The notes beneath the pieces were generated by a model. That model saw nothing but the letters and a program-made list of their open reading frames with translations, made no database searches and was not told the DNA's origin. Source: Palsa-883 sp963826975 (lineage in GTDB: Bacteria > Pseudomonadota > Alphaproteobacteria > Acetobacterales > Acetobacteraceae). Taken from it: a DNA stretch of 64,000 bases. Of the stretch, positions 1 to 9,186 are shown one piece after another. Position 1 is the first letter of the stretch. Each line of letters begins with the position of its first letter. Position numbers and translations under genes: made by a program. The DNA lies in NCBI GenBank assembly GCA_963826975.1, contig CAWGZJ010000009.1, positions 186,001 to 250,000 on the forward strand, in the 5' to 3' direction.

Positions 1-95
1 TCCCACCGCGCTACTTCACCGACTACCTCACGCTGGTGAAGCTGGCCGACGGCTGGAAGATCGTCTCTAAAACGTTCCACACCGAAACCCGCTGA
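1..95 (+). CDS. C-terminus of NTF2-like / putative lumazine-binding protein (partial)
   Basis: The window opens inside a gene. From base 3 the frame reads PPRYFTDYLTLVKL, then ADGWKIVSKTFHTE, and ends in TGA at 93-95. The tyrosine/aromatic-rich strand followed by DGWKIVSK is typical of the last two strands of SnoaL/NTF2-fold proteins of the putative lumazine-binding type. These are small alpha+beta barrels, mostly of unknown role. The next gene starts 10 bases downstream on the same strand, so the two are probably co-transcribed. The N-terminal part lies outside the window. Confidence 0.6.
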   Translation, partial: PPRYFTDYLTLVKLADGWKIVSKTFHTETR

Positions 96-105
96 CCCAG
101 CCATC

Positions 106-1815
106 ATGTCCTACGACTATATCATCGTCGGCGGCGGGTCCGCCGGCTCCGTTCTCGCCAACCGCCTGTCGGCCCGCGGCAGCAACAAAGTCCTGGTCTG
201 CGAGGCCGGCCAGGACACCCCGCACGGCAAGGTGCCGCCGCAGATCCTCGATAGCTATCCCGGCACCGCCTATCTCGACCCGCGCTTCCACTGGACCGAA
301 CTGAAAGTCACCACCGAGGTCATCTCGCACAACAATCCGCAGGAGAACCGACCGCCGCTGCGCAAATATGAGCAGGCGCGCGTGCTGGGCGGCGGTTCCT
401 CGATCAACGGCCAACTCGCCAACCGCGGCGCGCCGAGCGACTACGACGAGTGGGCGGCGCGCGGCGCCACCGGCTGGAACTGGGACAACGTGCTGCCCTA
501 CTTCAAGAAGGTGGAGCGTGACATGGACTTCGAAGGTCCCTGGCACGGCAACACGGGCCGTATCCCGGTCCGCCGCATCTTCCCCGACCTGTGGCCGGAG
601 CACGCCAAGGCCGCTGCCGAAACCTTCAAGCAGGCCGGCTATCAATTCCACGTCGACCAGAATGCCGAGTTCGAAGACGGCTACTTCCCGATCACCATCT
701 CCAACGCGTACGAGCGCCGGGTCTCCGCCGCGATCGGCTACCTCGATCCCGGCACGCGCATGCGCGACAACCTGACGATCTCCACCGACACCCAGGTCAG
801 CGAACTGCTGTTCGATGGCAACCACTGCGTCGGCGTGAAGGCGCTGGTGGCCGGCCGGCCACAGGAGTTCCGCGGCAACGAGGTCATCCTGTGCTCCGGC
901 GCAATCCATTCCCCGGCGCACCTGTTGCGTGCCGGCATCGGCCCGGCGGGACATCTGCGCGACCTTGGGATCGAGGTGCGTGCCCACGTTCCCGGCGTCG
1001 GCCAGCGGTTGCAGGATCATCCCGCGGTCGCCGTCGCCGCCTTCATCAAACCGCACGCGCGGATCATCCACGACTATTCGCGCCGGCATATCTACCTGGC
1101 GCTGCGCTATTCCTCGAAGCTGGACGGCATACCCCAGGGCGACATGTTCACGGTGGTGACGAACAAGACCTCGTGGCACGCGGTAGGCGAGCAGATCGGT
1201 TCGTTCATCGTCACTGTCTACAAAACCTATTCCGAAACCGGCGAAGTGAAACTTGCCGCGCGCGACTGGCGCGCCGAGCCGGTGGTGGAATTCAATCTGC
1301 TGTCCGACCGGCGCGATCTGGAACGCATGATGGACGGGGTGCGCCGGTTCGGCGCCATGCACCTGACACCCACGATGCAGGCGGTCACCGACAACCCGTT
1401 CCCCGCCAGCTACAGCGACAAGGTCCGCCAGGTCGGCCTGATCAACACCAAGAACAAGCTGATCACCGATGCGTTGGCGAAACTGCTCGATGGCCCGGCG
1501 GCGCTGCGCAGCTACCTGATCCGCAAGCTGATCATGGAGGGCTTCACGCTGGAAGGGCTGCTGACCGACGACGAGCAGCTCGAGGCGTTCTGCCGCAAGG
1601 CCGCGGTCGGCGTCTGGCATGCCTCCTGCACCTGCCGAATGGGCAGCGAAGACGACCCGATGGCGGTGACCGACCCGGCCGGCCGCGTGCGCGCGGTGGA
1701 CGGGCTGCGGGTGGTCGATGCCTCGATCTTCCCAGTGGTGCCCTGCGCAAACACCAACTTCCCGGTCCTGATGACAGCCGAGAAATGCGCCGACGCCATC
1801 CTCGCTGGCGCCTGA
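106..1815 (+). CDS. GMC family FAD-dependent oxidoreductase
   Basis: This 569-residue protein of the glucose-methanol-choline family oxidises an alcohol group using FAD. The N-terminal dinucleotide fold is visible as GGGSAGSVLANRLS at about residues 9-22, and the family signature region as ARVLGGGSSINGQLANRG near residue 93. The C-terminal catalytic part contains VWHASCTCRMG, with the presumed active-site His near residue 505, and PCANTNFPV, with the partner Asn near 549. The substrate cannot be told from sequence. The start follows the preceding stop by 10 bases without a strong ribosome site, consistent with coupling to the upstream NTF2-like gene. A second GMC enzyme lies at 49613. Confidence 0.9.
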   Translation: MSYDYIIVGGGSAGSVLANRLSARGSNKVLVCEAGQDTPHGKVPPQILDSYPGTAYLDPRFHWTELKVTTEVISHNNPQENRPPLRKYEQARVLGGGSSINGQLANRGAPSDYDEWAARGATGWNWDNVLPYFKKVERDMDFEGPWHGNTGRIPVRRIFPDLWPEHAKAAAETFKQAGYQFHVDQNAEFEDGYFPITISNAYERRVSAAIGYLDPGTRMRDNLTISTDTQVSELLFDGNHCVGVKALVAGRPQEFRGNEVILCSGAIHSPAHLLRAGIGPAGHLRDLGIEVRAHVPGVGQRLQDHPAVAVAAFIKPHARIIHDYSRRHIYLALRYSSKLDGIPQGDMFTVVTNKTSWHAVGEQIGSFIVTVYKTYSETGEVKLAARDWRAEPVVEFNLLSDRRDLERMMDGVRRFGAMHLTPTMQAVTDNPFPASYSDKVRQVGLINTKNKLITDALAKLLDGPAALRSYLIRKLIMEGFTLEGLLTDDEQLEAFCRKAAVGVWHASCTCRMGSEDDPMAVTDPAGRVRAVDGLRVVDASIFPVVPCANTNFPVLMTAEKCADAILAGA

Positions 1816-1935
1816 ACGACCCCCCACAACACCCCCCCACAACACACTGCTGCGTGAGGCGCGCAAGCCGGCTTTGACGACCGGCTCAGCCTTGCTGCAT
1901 TGTATGGTAGGTTTCATTGCTATGGGGGTTGGGCC

Positions 1936-3189
1936 ATGCAACCTGTGCTGGATGCGATACTGCGGCGGTTCGTCACGCTCGGGCGGATGACGGTGCGCTG
2001 GCCGGACGGGCGGCTTAGCACCTACGCCGGCCCGCCGGGCTCCGGGCCCGAGGCTGGGATCGCCATCCTCGACCGGCGCACGATCCGGCGGCTGGTGCTG
2101 AACCCGCTGCTCGCGTTCGGCGAGGCCTACATGGATGGCGCGCTCGAGCCGTTCGACTGCAGCATCTACGACGCGCTGGATGTTGCCGCGATCAATCTGA
2201 TGGCGAACGACAAGGGCCATCCCGTTGCGCATGTGCGGACCAAGGTCAACACGGTCAAACGGCGCATCGACCAGTACAATTCCACGGCCCGCGCGCAGCG
2301 CAACGTCGCGCATCACTACGATTTGAACGGACGCCTCTACAGCCTGTTCCTGGACCGCGACCGGCAATACTCGTGCGCCTATTTCCGGCGCGGCGATGAA
2401 ACGCTGGAGGAAGCGCAGGCCGCCAAGAAACGGCATATCGCCGCCAAGCTGTGCCTCGATCGTCCCGGTCTGCGCGTGCTCGATATCGGCTGCGGCTGGG
2501 GCGGGCTGGCACTGACTTTGGCCCGCGACTATGGCGCTCACGTCACCGGCATCACGCTGTCGGCGGAACAGTTGGCCGAGGCGCGTGCCCGCGCCTCGGC
2601 CGAAGGGCTGGCGGATCGTGTGTCGTTCGAGATGCTGGATTATCGTGCGGTAACGCAACGGTTCGACCGCATCGTCTCGGTCGGCATGTTCGAGCATGTC
2701 GGCGTGGTGCACTACCGCACGTTTTTCGACGCCGTTGCACGCTGCCTGGAGCCCGACGGCGTGGCCTTGCTGCACGCGATCGGACGCAGCGACGGGCCGG
2801 CCAGCACCAATCCCTGGATTGCCAAATACATCTTCCCGGGCGGCTACTGCCCGGCGTTGTCCGAGGTGTTGCCGCCGATCGAGGCGTGCGGTCTGGTGAC
2901 GGCCGACATCGAGATTCTGCGACTGCACTATGCCGAAACGTTGCGTCACTGGCGCCGCCGATTCGCCGCCAACCGCGACACGATCGGTGCGTTGTACGAC
3001 GAACGCTTCTGCCGGATGTTCGAGTTCTACCTGGCCGGCTCCGAGATCGCCTTCCGGCGCGAGGGACACATGGTGTTTCAGATCCAACTCGCGCATCGGC
3101 AGACCGCGGTGCCGCTGACGCGCGACTACATCATCGACGCGGAGCGCAGCGTGGCGCGCGCGCCGGCGCGACGGGAGTCGGTGGAATAA
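1936..3189 (+). CDS. Cyclopropane-fatty-acyl-phospholipid synthase family protein
   Basis: A 417-residue S-adenosylmethionine-dependent enzyme of the CfaS family. It transfers a methylene group to the double bond of unsaturated acyl chains in membrane phospholipids. The SAM-binding loop is VLDIGCGWGGLAL, near residue 180. Downstream motifs FDRIVSVGMFEHVG and IAKYIFPGGYCPALSEV are characteristic of the family. The open frame extends upstream to 1900, but ATG 1936 begins the normal N-terminus (MQPVLDAILRRFVTLG) and has a G-rich stretch just before it. It stands alone, followed by a repeat element. Some family members methylate or desaturate other lipid positions, so the product is not certain. 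Confidence 0.9.
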   Translation: MQPVLDAILRRFVTLGRMTVRWPDGRLSTYAGPPGSGPEAGIAILDRRTIRRLVLNPLLAFGEAYMDGALEPFDCSIYDALDVAAINLMANDKGHPVAHVRTKVNTVKRRIDQYNSTARAQRNVAHHYDLNGRLYSLFLDRDRQYSCAYFRRGDETLEEAQAAKKRHIAAKLCLDRPGLRVLDIGCGWGGLALTLARDYGAHVTGITLSAEQLAEARARASAEGLADRVSFEMLDYRAVTQRFDRIVSVGMFEHVGVVHYRTFFDAVARCLEPDGVALLHAIGRSDGPASTNPWIAKYIFPGGYCPALSEVLPPIEACGLVTADIEILRLHYAETLRHWRRRFAANRDTIGALYDERFCRMFEFYLAGSEIAFRREGHMVFQIQLAHRQTAVPLTRDYIIDAERSVARAPARRESVE

Positions 3190-3392
3190 TACCAGCGGCC
3201 GTAAACATTGACGCACGGGCCGCTACCCCCCGTCATGCCGGCCCCCGGGTCGGCCCAATGGGCCGCCCGAGGACAGGCTCCGGCCGGTATCCACGACTTT
3301 CTTTGCTGCAACGAAGACAAGTCGTGGATACCGGCCTTCGCCGGCATGACGGGGGCGCCGTCGGTGGGTCAATCTTTACGGCCGCTGATATA
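3187..3392. repeat. MITE-like palindromic element
   Basis: The gap between the CFA synthase gene and sufE holds an element of about 205 bp with imperfect terminal inverted repeats. The left end reads CAGCGGCCGTAAA with ATTGAC after it. The right end is its complement, ending in TTTACGGCCGCTG. Nested inside is a second inverted repeat, CCCCGTCATGCCGG at about 3229 and CCGGCATGACGGGG at about 3343, with paired GTCGTGGATACCGGCC arms. The left end overlaps the last codons of the CFA synthase gene. No reading frame inside is credible. Confidence 0.65.
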
Positions 3393-3447
3393 AGCTTAGT
3401 GCCGATTGCGGCGCAGGCAGGGGCTGAGGGTCGACCTGATCCGTTGA

Positions 3448-3894
3448 TCACGCGGCGTGTTGCAGCGCGGCCAACTCGCGGATCTTGCGTGCCATCGCGG
3501 CGATCCCGTTGCCTCGGTTGGTCGACAGTGCCTCCAGCAGCCCGAGGTCCTTCAGGAACACCGGGTCGGTAGCAGCGATCTCCTCCGGCGCGCGCCCGGA
3601 ATAGACCCGCAGCAGCAGCGCAATCAGGCCGGAGACGATCGCCGCGTCCGACAGGCCACCCAGATACAGCCGACCGTCGCGCCGCACCGCCTCCATCCAC
3701 ACCTTGCTCTGGCAACCCGGGACGCGATGCGCGTCGTTCCGCCACGCCTCCGGGAAGGGCGGCAGCTTGCGGCCCAACTCGATGATGAACTGGTAGCGAT
3801 CCATCCAGTCGTCAAACATGCCAAGCTCGTCGCCGATGGCGGCGATCGCCTCGGCGGCGGAGGGTTCCTCGGGTGTGACGAATGGATCCGGCAT
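3448..3894 (-). CDS. sufE: SufE family protein, cysteine desulfuration factor
   Basis: This 148-residue protein fits SufE in size and sequence. SufE accepts persulfide sulfur from the cysteine desulfurase SufS and passes it to the SufBCD scaffold for Fe-S cluster assembly. The acceptor cysteine is C61 in RVPGCQSKVW. The N-terminal EELGMFDDWMDRYQ-like helix and the C-terminal LSTNRGNGIAAMARKI segment are also typical. The gene is not linked here to other suf genes, which is common for sufE in alphaproteobacteria. It is followed upstream (51 bases) by an amidohydrolase on the same strand, with no evident functional link. Confidence 0.92.
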   Translation of the reverse strand: MPDPFVTPEEPSAAEAIAAIGDELGMFDDWMDRYQFIIELGRKLPPFPEAWRNDAHRVPGCQSKVWMEAVRRDGRLYLGGLSDAAIVSGLIALLLRVYSGRAPEEIAATDPVFLKDLGLLEALSTNRGNGIAAMARKIRELAALQHAA

Positions 3895-3945
3895 TGCCGG
3901 GATGTGCGGCCCGGGCCGGGGCTCGTCAACCCCACAAAAGATGGA

Positions 3946-4905
3946 TCACAGCTTCAGCAACCGCCGTGCATTGCCGCTGGCGATCTTCGCCTTGTCCTCG
4001 GCACACAGCGGGATCTTGTGCAGCCACTCGGTCGCCGGCTGGTTGGGCGCGAACGGGTAGTCGACCGAGAACATGATGCGGTCCACCCCCATCTCCTGCA
4101 CGCAGCACAGCAGCGCGGGATCGGACCAGAAGCCGCTGGTGGTGATCCAGAAGTGCTCGCAGAACACCTCGCGGAAGCCGCGGCCGGCCTTGGCCTCGCG
4201 CGCGAAGCCCATGTTGATCCGCCACAGCAGGAACGGCAGCCCTTCGCCGAGATGCCCGAGGACGATCTTCAGCCCCGGATGGGCGTCGAACACGCCGCTG
4301 AGCACCATCCGCACGCCCTGGGTTGCCGTCTCCACGGTGAAGCCCCAGGCGGCGCGCAGGATCGAGGGCCAGTCCTGCACGTAGTCCCGGTAGTAGGCGT
4401 CGATCACCGCCTTCTGCGGCACCGCCGGGTGCAGGTAGATCGGCACGTCAAGCGCAGCGGCCCGTTCGAAGATCGGCCAGAAGCGCTTGTCGTCGAAGAA
4501 CACGCCGTGGGTCGGCCCGTTGATCAGCGCGCCCTTGAAGCCGAGCTTCGTCACCGCGCGTTCCAGTTCGTCGGCGGCGGCCTTGGGATCGGGGGTGGGA
4601 AGTGCGGCGAAGGCGGCAAACCGATCGGGATGCGCGGCGACTGTGCCCGCCAGCCGATCATTGGCGATGCGCGCCAGGCGCACGGCTGTTTCGGCGTCCA
4701 TCGTCTGCAGCCCGGGGTTGCCGTGAGACAGCACCTGCAGGTCGATCCCGGCGGCATCCATCTCCTTGATGCGCAGGTCTGCGACGTCGTTCAGGCGCTC
4801 GGCGATGGCGGGGGCCTGCCTGGCGTCTTCGGGGGCGTAGGCGCGGGCCACGTCCGGGTCCTGGTAGTGCTCTTCCAGTGCGATGACCTGCGGCTTGGCT
4901 GGCAT
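3946..4905 (-). CDS. Amidohydrolase family protein (ACMSD / resorcylate decarboxylase-like)
   Basis: A 319-residue metal-dependent TIM-barrel hydrolase or decarboxylase. The N-terminal IALEEHY replaces the classical HxH motif, as in the aminocarboxymuconate-semialdehyde and gamma-resorcylate decarboxylase branch. Other likely metal or active-site segments are PIYLHPAVP, VLGHLGEGLPF and IMFSVDYPF, the last carrying the conserved Asp. Such enzymes usually decarboxylate aromatic acids without a redox cofactor. The substrate here is unknown. It lies between sufE and a Doc/AbrB toxin-antitoxin pair, all on the minus strand. Confidence 0.85.
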   Translation of the reverse strand: MPAKPQVIALEEHYQDPDVARAYAPEDARQAPAIAERLNDVADLRIKEMDAAGIDLQVLSHGNPGLQTMDAETAVRLARIANDRLAGTVAAHPDRFAAFAALPTPDPKAAADELERAVTKLGFKGALINGPTHGVFFDDKRFWPIFERAAALDVPIYLHPAVPQKAVIDAYYRDYVQDWPSILRAAWGFTVETATQGVRMVLSGVFDAHPGLKIVLGHLGEGLPFLLWRINMGFAREAKAGRGFREVFCEHFWITTSGFWSDPALLCCVQEMGVDRIMFSVDYPFAPNQPATEWLHKIPLCAEDKAKIASGNARRLLKL

Positions 4906-4986
4906 CGGTTCCTCCCCTGGCTGCGTGCGGGCGATGTTGTGGCACGGTGCGCACGCCGGCCGCCAGAGTGCGGCCGGCGTGCGGCG

Positions 4987-5370
4987 TCAGGCCGGTGACT
5001 GGGCGTTCGCGCGCACCCATTCGGTGAATTCATCGTCCGTCATCTCACCGGCCGCCAGCCCGAGAACCGCCATTGTCGCGTCCACTTCTGGCGGCTCGAA
5101 CACCATGCCGTTCAGCGCCAGGAACGTGAACAAAGCCGCGAAGGCTGTGCGTTTGTTCCCGTCGACAAACGGATGGTTGCGAGCGATGGCGATGGCGTAG
5201 AGCGCGGCGAGCTCCGCTATGTCCGGCTCGCCGTAGCCGGCGCGATTCAACGGCCGGGCCAGCGCGCTATCCAGCAGTCCCTCGTCGCGCACGCCCAGGG
5301 CGCCGCCATGTTCGGCCAGTTGCTCGTCGTGGATAGCGAGGATGAACTGGCGAGACAGCCAGACCGTCAC
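4987..5370 (-). CDS. doc: Death-on-curing (Doc/Fic) family toxin
   Basis: A 127-residue single-domain Fic-fold protein. The Doc signature HPFVDGNKR is complete at residues 66-74. Known Doc toxins phosphorylate elongation factor Tu and stop translation. The start overlaps the stop of the upstream antitoxin gene by four bases, so the two are translationally coupled. The active-site motif is intact, so this copy is probably functional. Its antitoxin is AbrB-like rather than Phd-like. Confidence 0.9.
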   Translation of the reverse strand: MTVWLSRQFILAIHDEQLAEHGGALGVRDEGLLDSALARPLNRAGYGEPDIAELAALYAIAIARNHPFVDGNKRTAFAALFTFLALNGMVFEPPEVDATMAVLGLAAGEMTDDEFTEWVRANAQSPA

Positions 5371-5591
5371 TTGGCCAGTTCGCGCAGCACGTTGCGCCAG
5401 CGCTTCATCAGTTTGCGCGCTACTTCCATCTGGGCGCCAAAATCCGGGTCCGCCGTGGTCAGGCGCACGCCATCGGGCTGGTCAATGGCGTACACCGTGT
5501 CGCCCTTGCCCACGCCGAGCTTCGCCAACAGCTCCTTCGGCAGGATCACGCCGACGGAATTGCCGATCTGGGTCAGTTTCAGCGCGTTCAT
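5367..5591 (-). CDS. AbrB/MazE/SpoVT-type antitoxin
   Basis: This 74-residue protein begins with a swapped-hairpin AbrB DNA-binding domain: LTQIGNSVGVILPKELL, then LGVGKGDTVYAI. That domain normally binds the promoter of the module. The C-terminal half (GAQMEVARKLMKRWRNVLRE) would be the toxin-neutralising tail. It overlaps the doc gene by four bases. AbrB-Doc pairs occur widely in proteobacterial chromosomes. The operator is expected in the 143-base divergent gap at 5592-5734, but I cannot point to it. Confidence 0.88.
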   Translation of the reverse strand: MNALKLTQIGNSVGVILPKELLAKLGVGKGDTVYAIDQPDGVRLTTADPDFGAQMEVARKLMKRWRNVLRELAK

Positions 5592-5734
5592 GGCACTCTC
5601 CTCGTGTCCCGCGAGGTTCTAACATAAGTGGTAACGCCAAACCAGCGATTTTTGCCGCACCCCATCACGCTGGCGCCGCGCCTGACCCCAGCCCTAGGAT
5701 AGCGGCAAATCAAGCACCGCCTGGGGAAACCGCC

Positions 5735-6994
5735 ATGCCGCATACCACACCTATCGTCGGCTACCTGTTGTGCGGCCTGCTGGCAGCCGGCGCCGCGGCC
5801 ACCACCGCGCGTGCCGCCGAGCCGCTGACCATCGGCTTCGACACCGAGGCGACCGGCGGCCTGGCACCGAACGGCAAGGCGGCGCTGCTGGCGATGCAAA
5901 TCTGGGCCGACGACACCAACGCCAAGGGCGGGCTGCTCGGCCGGCCGGTGAAGCTGATCACCTACGACGACCAGAGCAATCCGGCGCTGGTGCCCGGTAT
6001 CGTCACCAAGTTGCTCGACGTGGACAAGGTCGACATCCTGATCGGCGGCAACGGCACCAACGTCGTCGCGCCGGCGCTGCCGGTGGTCATGCAGCGCAAC
6101 CTGACCTTTCTCGGTCTGTTCGGCCTCGATGTGAACAGCGAGTTCCACTACAACCGCTACTTCTCGATCATCCCCGCCGGCGGGTCGCACCCCAAGGAGG
6201 CGTTCTCGCAAGGGTTCTTCGCGGCGGCCGAAGCGATGAACCCGAAGCCGCAGAGCATCGCGCTGGTCGGCGCCGACGCCGAGTTCCCGAAGAATGCGCT
6301 GGACGGCGCTCGAGCGCAGGCGAAGCGGGCCGGGTTGAAGATCGTCTACGATCACACCTATCCGCCCGCCACCGCCGACTACACACCGATCGTGCGTGCC
6401 ATCCAGGCGACCAACCCGGACATCGTCTACGTCGCGTCCTATCCGCCCGACACGGTAGGAATGATCCGCGCAGCCAACGAGACCGGCCTGAAGGCGATGC
6501 TGTTCGGTGGCGGCATGGTCGGGCTGCAGGCGACCTCGATCAAGATGCAGCTTGGCCCGTTGATCAACGGCATCGTCGACTATGACTTCTGGCTGCCGGT
6601 TGGCCATTACGCGACGCCGGAAGCGCTGGACTTCCTGAAGAAATACCAGGCCCGCGCGGCGAACTCCGGGGTGGATGCGTTGGGCTACTACCTGCCGCCC
6701 TTCGCCTACGCCGACCTCCAGGTGTTGGGCGCCGCGGTGGAAGGCGTCGGCAGCCTGGACCAGGCGAAGCTCGCCGACTACCTGCGCACCCACACATTCC
6801 ACACGCTGGTCGGCGACATCAAATTCGGACCGAACGGCGAATGGACCGAGCCGCGTGTGTTGGCGGTGCAGTTCCAGGGCGTTCAAAGCCACGACCTGGA
6901 GCAATTCCGTGATCCGAAGGTCGAGGTGATCCTATGGCCATCCGCGCTGAAGTCGGGCGAACTGCGCGCCCCCTACACCGACGCAAAGCACTGA
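5735..6994 (+). CDS. ABC transporter substrate-binding protein, branched-chain amino acid type
   Basis: A 419-residue periplasmic binding protein of the LivK type (type I fold). The N-terminus MPHTTPIVGYLLCGLLAAGA, then TTARAA, is a signal peptide with likely cleavage after ARA. The mature start EPLTIGFDTEATGGLAPNG, and later TYDDQSNPALVPGIVTKLL, are typical of the family. The frame is open far upstream, but ATG 5735 gives the signal peptide and is the plausible start. No permease or ATPase genes accompany it. The flavin-dependent monooxygenase 10 bases downstream suggests uptake and oxidation of the same unknown small molecule. Confidence 0.88.
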   Translation: MPHTTPIVGYLLCGLLAAGAAATTARAAEPLTIGFDTEATGGLAPNGKAALLAMQIWADDTNAKGGLLGRPVKLITYDDQSNPALVPGIVTKLLDVDKVDILIGGNGTNVVAPALPVVMQRNLTFLGLFGLDVNSEFHYNRYFSIIPAGGSHPKEAFSQGFFAAAEAMNPKPQSIALVGADAEFPKNALDGARAQAKRAGLKIVYDHTYPPATADYTPIVRAIQATNPDIVYVASYPPDTVGMIRAANETGLKAMLFGGGMVGLQATSIKMQLGPLINGIVDYDFWLPVGHYATPEALDFLKKYQARAANSGVDALGYYLPPFAYADLQVLGAAVEGVGSLDQAKLADYLRTHTFHTLVGDIKFGPNGEWTEPRVLAVQFQGVQSHDLEQFRDPKVEVILWPSALKSGELRAPYTDAKH

Positions 6995-7004
6995 GGAGCA
7001 CGAC

Positions 7005-8015
7005 ATGCAGTTCGGACTGCTGATCCGCGGCCAGCACCCGGCCGGCGACGACATCCAGGCGCGGGCGCGCGAGGACCTCGAGATGGCGCGGCGCGCCGAG
7101 CAACTCGGTTTCGCTAGCATAACAAGAGGCAGCCACTACAGCTCGCATCCGCTGCTGGGGTTGCAGCAAATCCCCTTCCTCGCCCAGGTCGCCGTGGTGG
7201 CGCCGTCGCTGCGGCTGATCCCCGGCGTCGTGCTGCTGCCGTTGCACAAGCCGCTGGAGGTCGCCGAGCAGATCGCCACGCTGGACGTCATGAGCGGGGG
7301 AAAAGTGGTGTTCGGCTGCGGCATCGGCTACCGCGAGGTGGAGTTCAAGGCCTTCGGCACCACGCTGAAGCAGGCCGGCCCGCGTTTCGAGGAATGCCTG
7401 GAAGCGGTGAAGCGCTTGTGGACGCAGGATTTCGTGACCATGACGGGCTCGCATTTCGAGCTCGACGGCGCGAACTGCACGGTCAAGCCGGTGCAGCAAC
7501 CAATGCCGCCTGTCTGGATCGGCGCCAACGCCGATATCGGCATCCGCCGCGCCGCGCGCATGGCGGATTGCTGGTTCGTCAACCCGCACAACAAGATCGA
7601 AACGCTGTCTCGGCAGATGGATATCTACAAGCGCGAGCTGGACGCCTGCGGCAAGCCGTTCCCCGCGGAATTCCCGATGCTGCGCGAGGTGTTCGTGGCG
7701 CGCACCCGGGCCGAGGCAACGCGCCTGGCGCGGCCGTCGCTGGAGGCGAAATACCAGGCCTATCGCGCCTGGGGCCAGGACAAGGTGATGCCGGCGGAAG
7801 ATCATTTCGATCTCGCGTTTGACGAGCTGGTGCGCGATCGTTTCCTGTTCGGTTCGCCGGCCGAGGTGACCGAGCAGATCCTGGACCTGCGCCGGCGGTT
7901 CGGCGTCAACCACATGGTGGTCGGTGTGCACTGGACCGGCATGCCGGCGAGCCTGGCGCTGGAACAGATGCAGATGCTGGCAGAGGAAGTGTTTCCGGCG
8001 GTGCGGGCGGCGTAG
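7005..8015 (+). CDS. LLM class flavin-dependent oxidoreductase
   Basis: A 336-residue luciferase-like monooxygenase (TIM barrel), using reduced FMN or F420. Typical segments are EDLEMARRAEQLGFASI near the N-terminus, LIPGVVLLPLHKPLEVAEQIATLD, GGKVVFGCGIGYREVEF and PPVWIGANADIGIRRAARMAD. GAGGAG precedes the ATG by a normal distance. It follows the solute-binding protein gene by 10 bases and is surely in the same operon. The substrate is unknown. The pairing points to catabolism of an imported compound. Confidence 0.88.
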   Translation: MQFGLLIRGQHPAGDDIQARAREDLEMARRAEQLGFASITRGSHYSSHPLLGLQQIPFLAQVAVVAPSLRLIPGVVLLPLHKPLEVAEQIATLDVMSGGKVVFGCGIGYREVEFKAFGTTLKQAGPRFEECLEAVKRLWTQDFVTMTGSHFELDGANCTVKPVQQPMPPVWIGANADIGIRRAARMADCWFVNPHNKIETLSRQMDIYKRELDACGKPFPAEFPMLREVFVARTRAEATRLARPSLEAKYQAYRAWGQDKVMPAEDHFDLAFDELVRDRFLFGSPAEVTEQILDLRRRFGVNHMVVGVHWTGMPASLALEQMQMLAEEVFPAVRAA

Positions 8016-8125
8016 ATCGAGCGGGTTGCAGCACCCGCACAAAGGCGAAGCCCGGCCCCAGGGGCAGACTTGAGGAGGGCAGACTTGAGGGCCGAGCCCC
8101 GAGCCTGCCTCGTGAGGACGACCAG

Positions 8126-9076
8126 TCAAGCGGGGGCGCTCGCGCGCACCTCGCCGGGCCGCACGCCGAACCGGCGGTGGAAGGCACGGCTGAAGGCGCT
8201 TTCCGACTGGTAGCCGACCTCGGCCGCGATCGCCGCGATTGGCGAGGCAGGGCCGGACAGCTTCCGCCGGGCAAGCTCAAGCCTCAGCTCGGCGAGCACA
8301 GCCAGGGGCGGCCGCTGCGCCGTGCGCTGGAACATCCGCACCAGACTGGCGCGCGACGCGTTCGCACATGTGGCGAGTTCGTCCAGAGTCCAGTTTCTGG
8401 CCGGGTCATCCAACATCGCCGCTACCGCCCGGCCGAGCTGCCGATGGGCGAGCAATCCCAACAGGCCACTGCCGTTCCCCTCGCGATGAAGGTGGACGCG
8501 CACCACCATGACGAACAAGGCGCTGGCCAGATCAGTGGCAATCGCCTCGGCGCCGGCACGCGCGTCTTCAAGCTCTTCCTGCATGGCCGTCGTCAGCATA
8601 TGCATGCGCGCCGCGCCCGGTGCGTCGTCGGCCGCGCGGACCACGATGGCGTCCGGCAGAGCCGCAAGCACGAGATTGTCCCGCGCCAGGTCGAAGCGCA
8701 GCCGGCCGCAGATCAGCTTCGTTTCGGGTTCGCCGTCGGTGTTGGACTTGATCTCGACCGCGCCGACGCGCTGCGAGCGGATGCCGAACGGTCCGCGCGC
8801 GCCAGTCGGCGTCGTTGGTCCCCGCACGACGTGGCGCGTGCCGTGCGGCAGCACGACCACATCACCCGCCGCGAGCGGAACCTCGCGCCCGAGATCACTC
8901 AGGTCGACGACACAGGCGCCGTGCGTGACGCAATGAAACGGCGCCCATCGGTCGAGCTCGGCCGCGTGATCGGTGGCCCACTGCGCGCCGAACCGGCACA
9001 GAAGCTGCACCTCCGGCCGCACGCGCAGCAGCGGTGCCAGGGCATTCAAGGCATCGACTGCGTGCGCCTGGTGCAT
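8126..9076 (-). CDS. AraC family transcriptional regulator with cupin sensor domain
   Basis: A 316-residue regulator. The N-terminal part (about residues 1-190) looks like an AraC-type cupin: HCVTHGACVVDLSDLG and AAGDVVVLPHGTRHVV. The C-terminal 80 residues hold two helix-turn-helix motifs: LDELATCANASRASLVRMFQ and IAAIAAEVGYQSESAFSRAF, followed by RRFGVRPGEVR. It is divergent from a short ORF and a multicopper oxidase gene, so it may control them. The inducer is unknown. Confidence 0.9.
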   Translation of the reverse strand: MHQAHAVDALNALAPLLRVRPEVQLLCRFGAQWATDHAAELDRWAPFHCVTHGACVVDLSDLGREVPLAAGDVVVLPHGTRHVVRGPTTPTGARGPFGIRSQRVGAVEIKSNTDGEPETKLICGRLRFDLARDNLVLAALPDAIVVRAADDAPGAARMHMLTTAMQEELEDARAGAEAIATDLASALFVMVVRVHLHREGNGSGLLGLLAHRQLGRAVAAMLDDPARNWTLDELATCANASRASLVRMFQRTAQRPPLAVLAELRLELARRKLSGPASPIAAIAAEVGYQSESAFSRAFHRRFGVRPGEVRASAPA

Positions 9077-9186
9077 CCGCTGAGCCTAGAGATTGATCCG
9101 ATCGGCCACAGCTGTGATCCGCGCGGGCATTCGGCGGTGACCATGCCCGGCGTATCTTCGACGCAGCCATCCAGGAGGCCGCTGCC

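Noticed and set aside
67..3216. Open frame of 1049 codons on the minus strand opposite the GMC and CFA genes
   Set aside because: It mirrors two clear genes. High GC at third positions keeps the antisense frame open, and its product is low-complexity with no family features.
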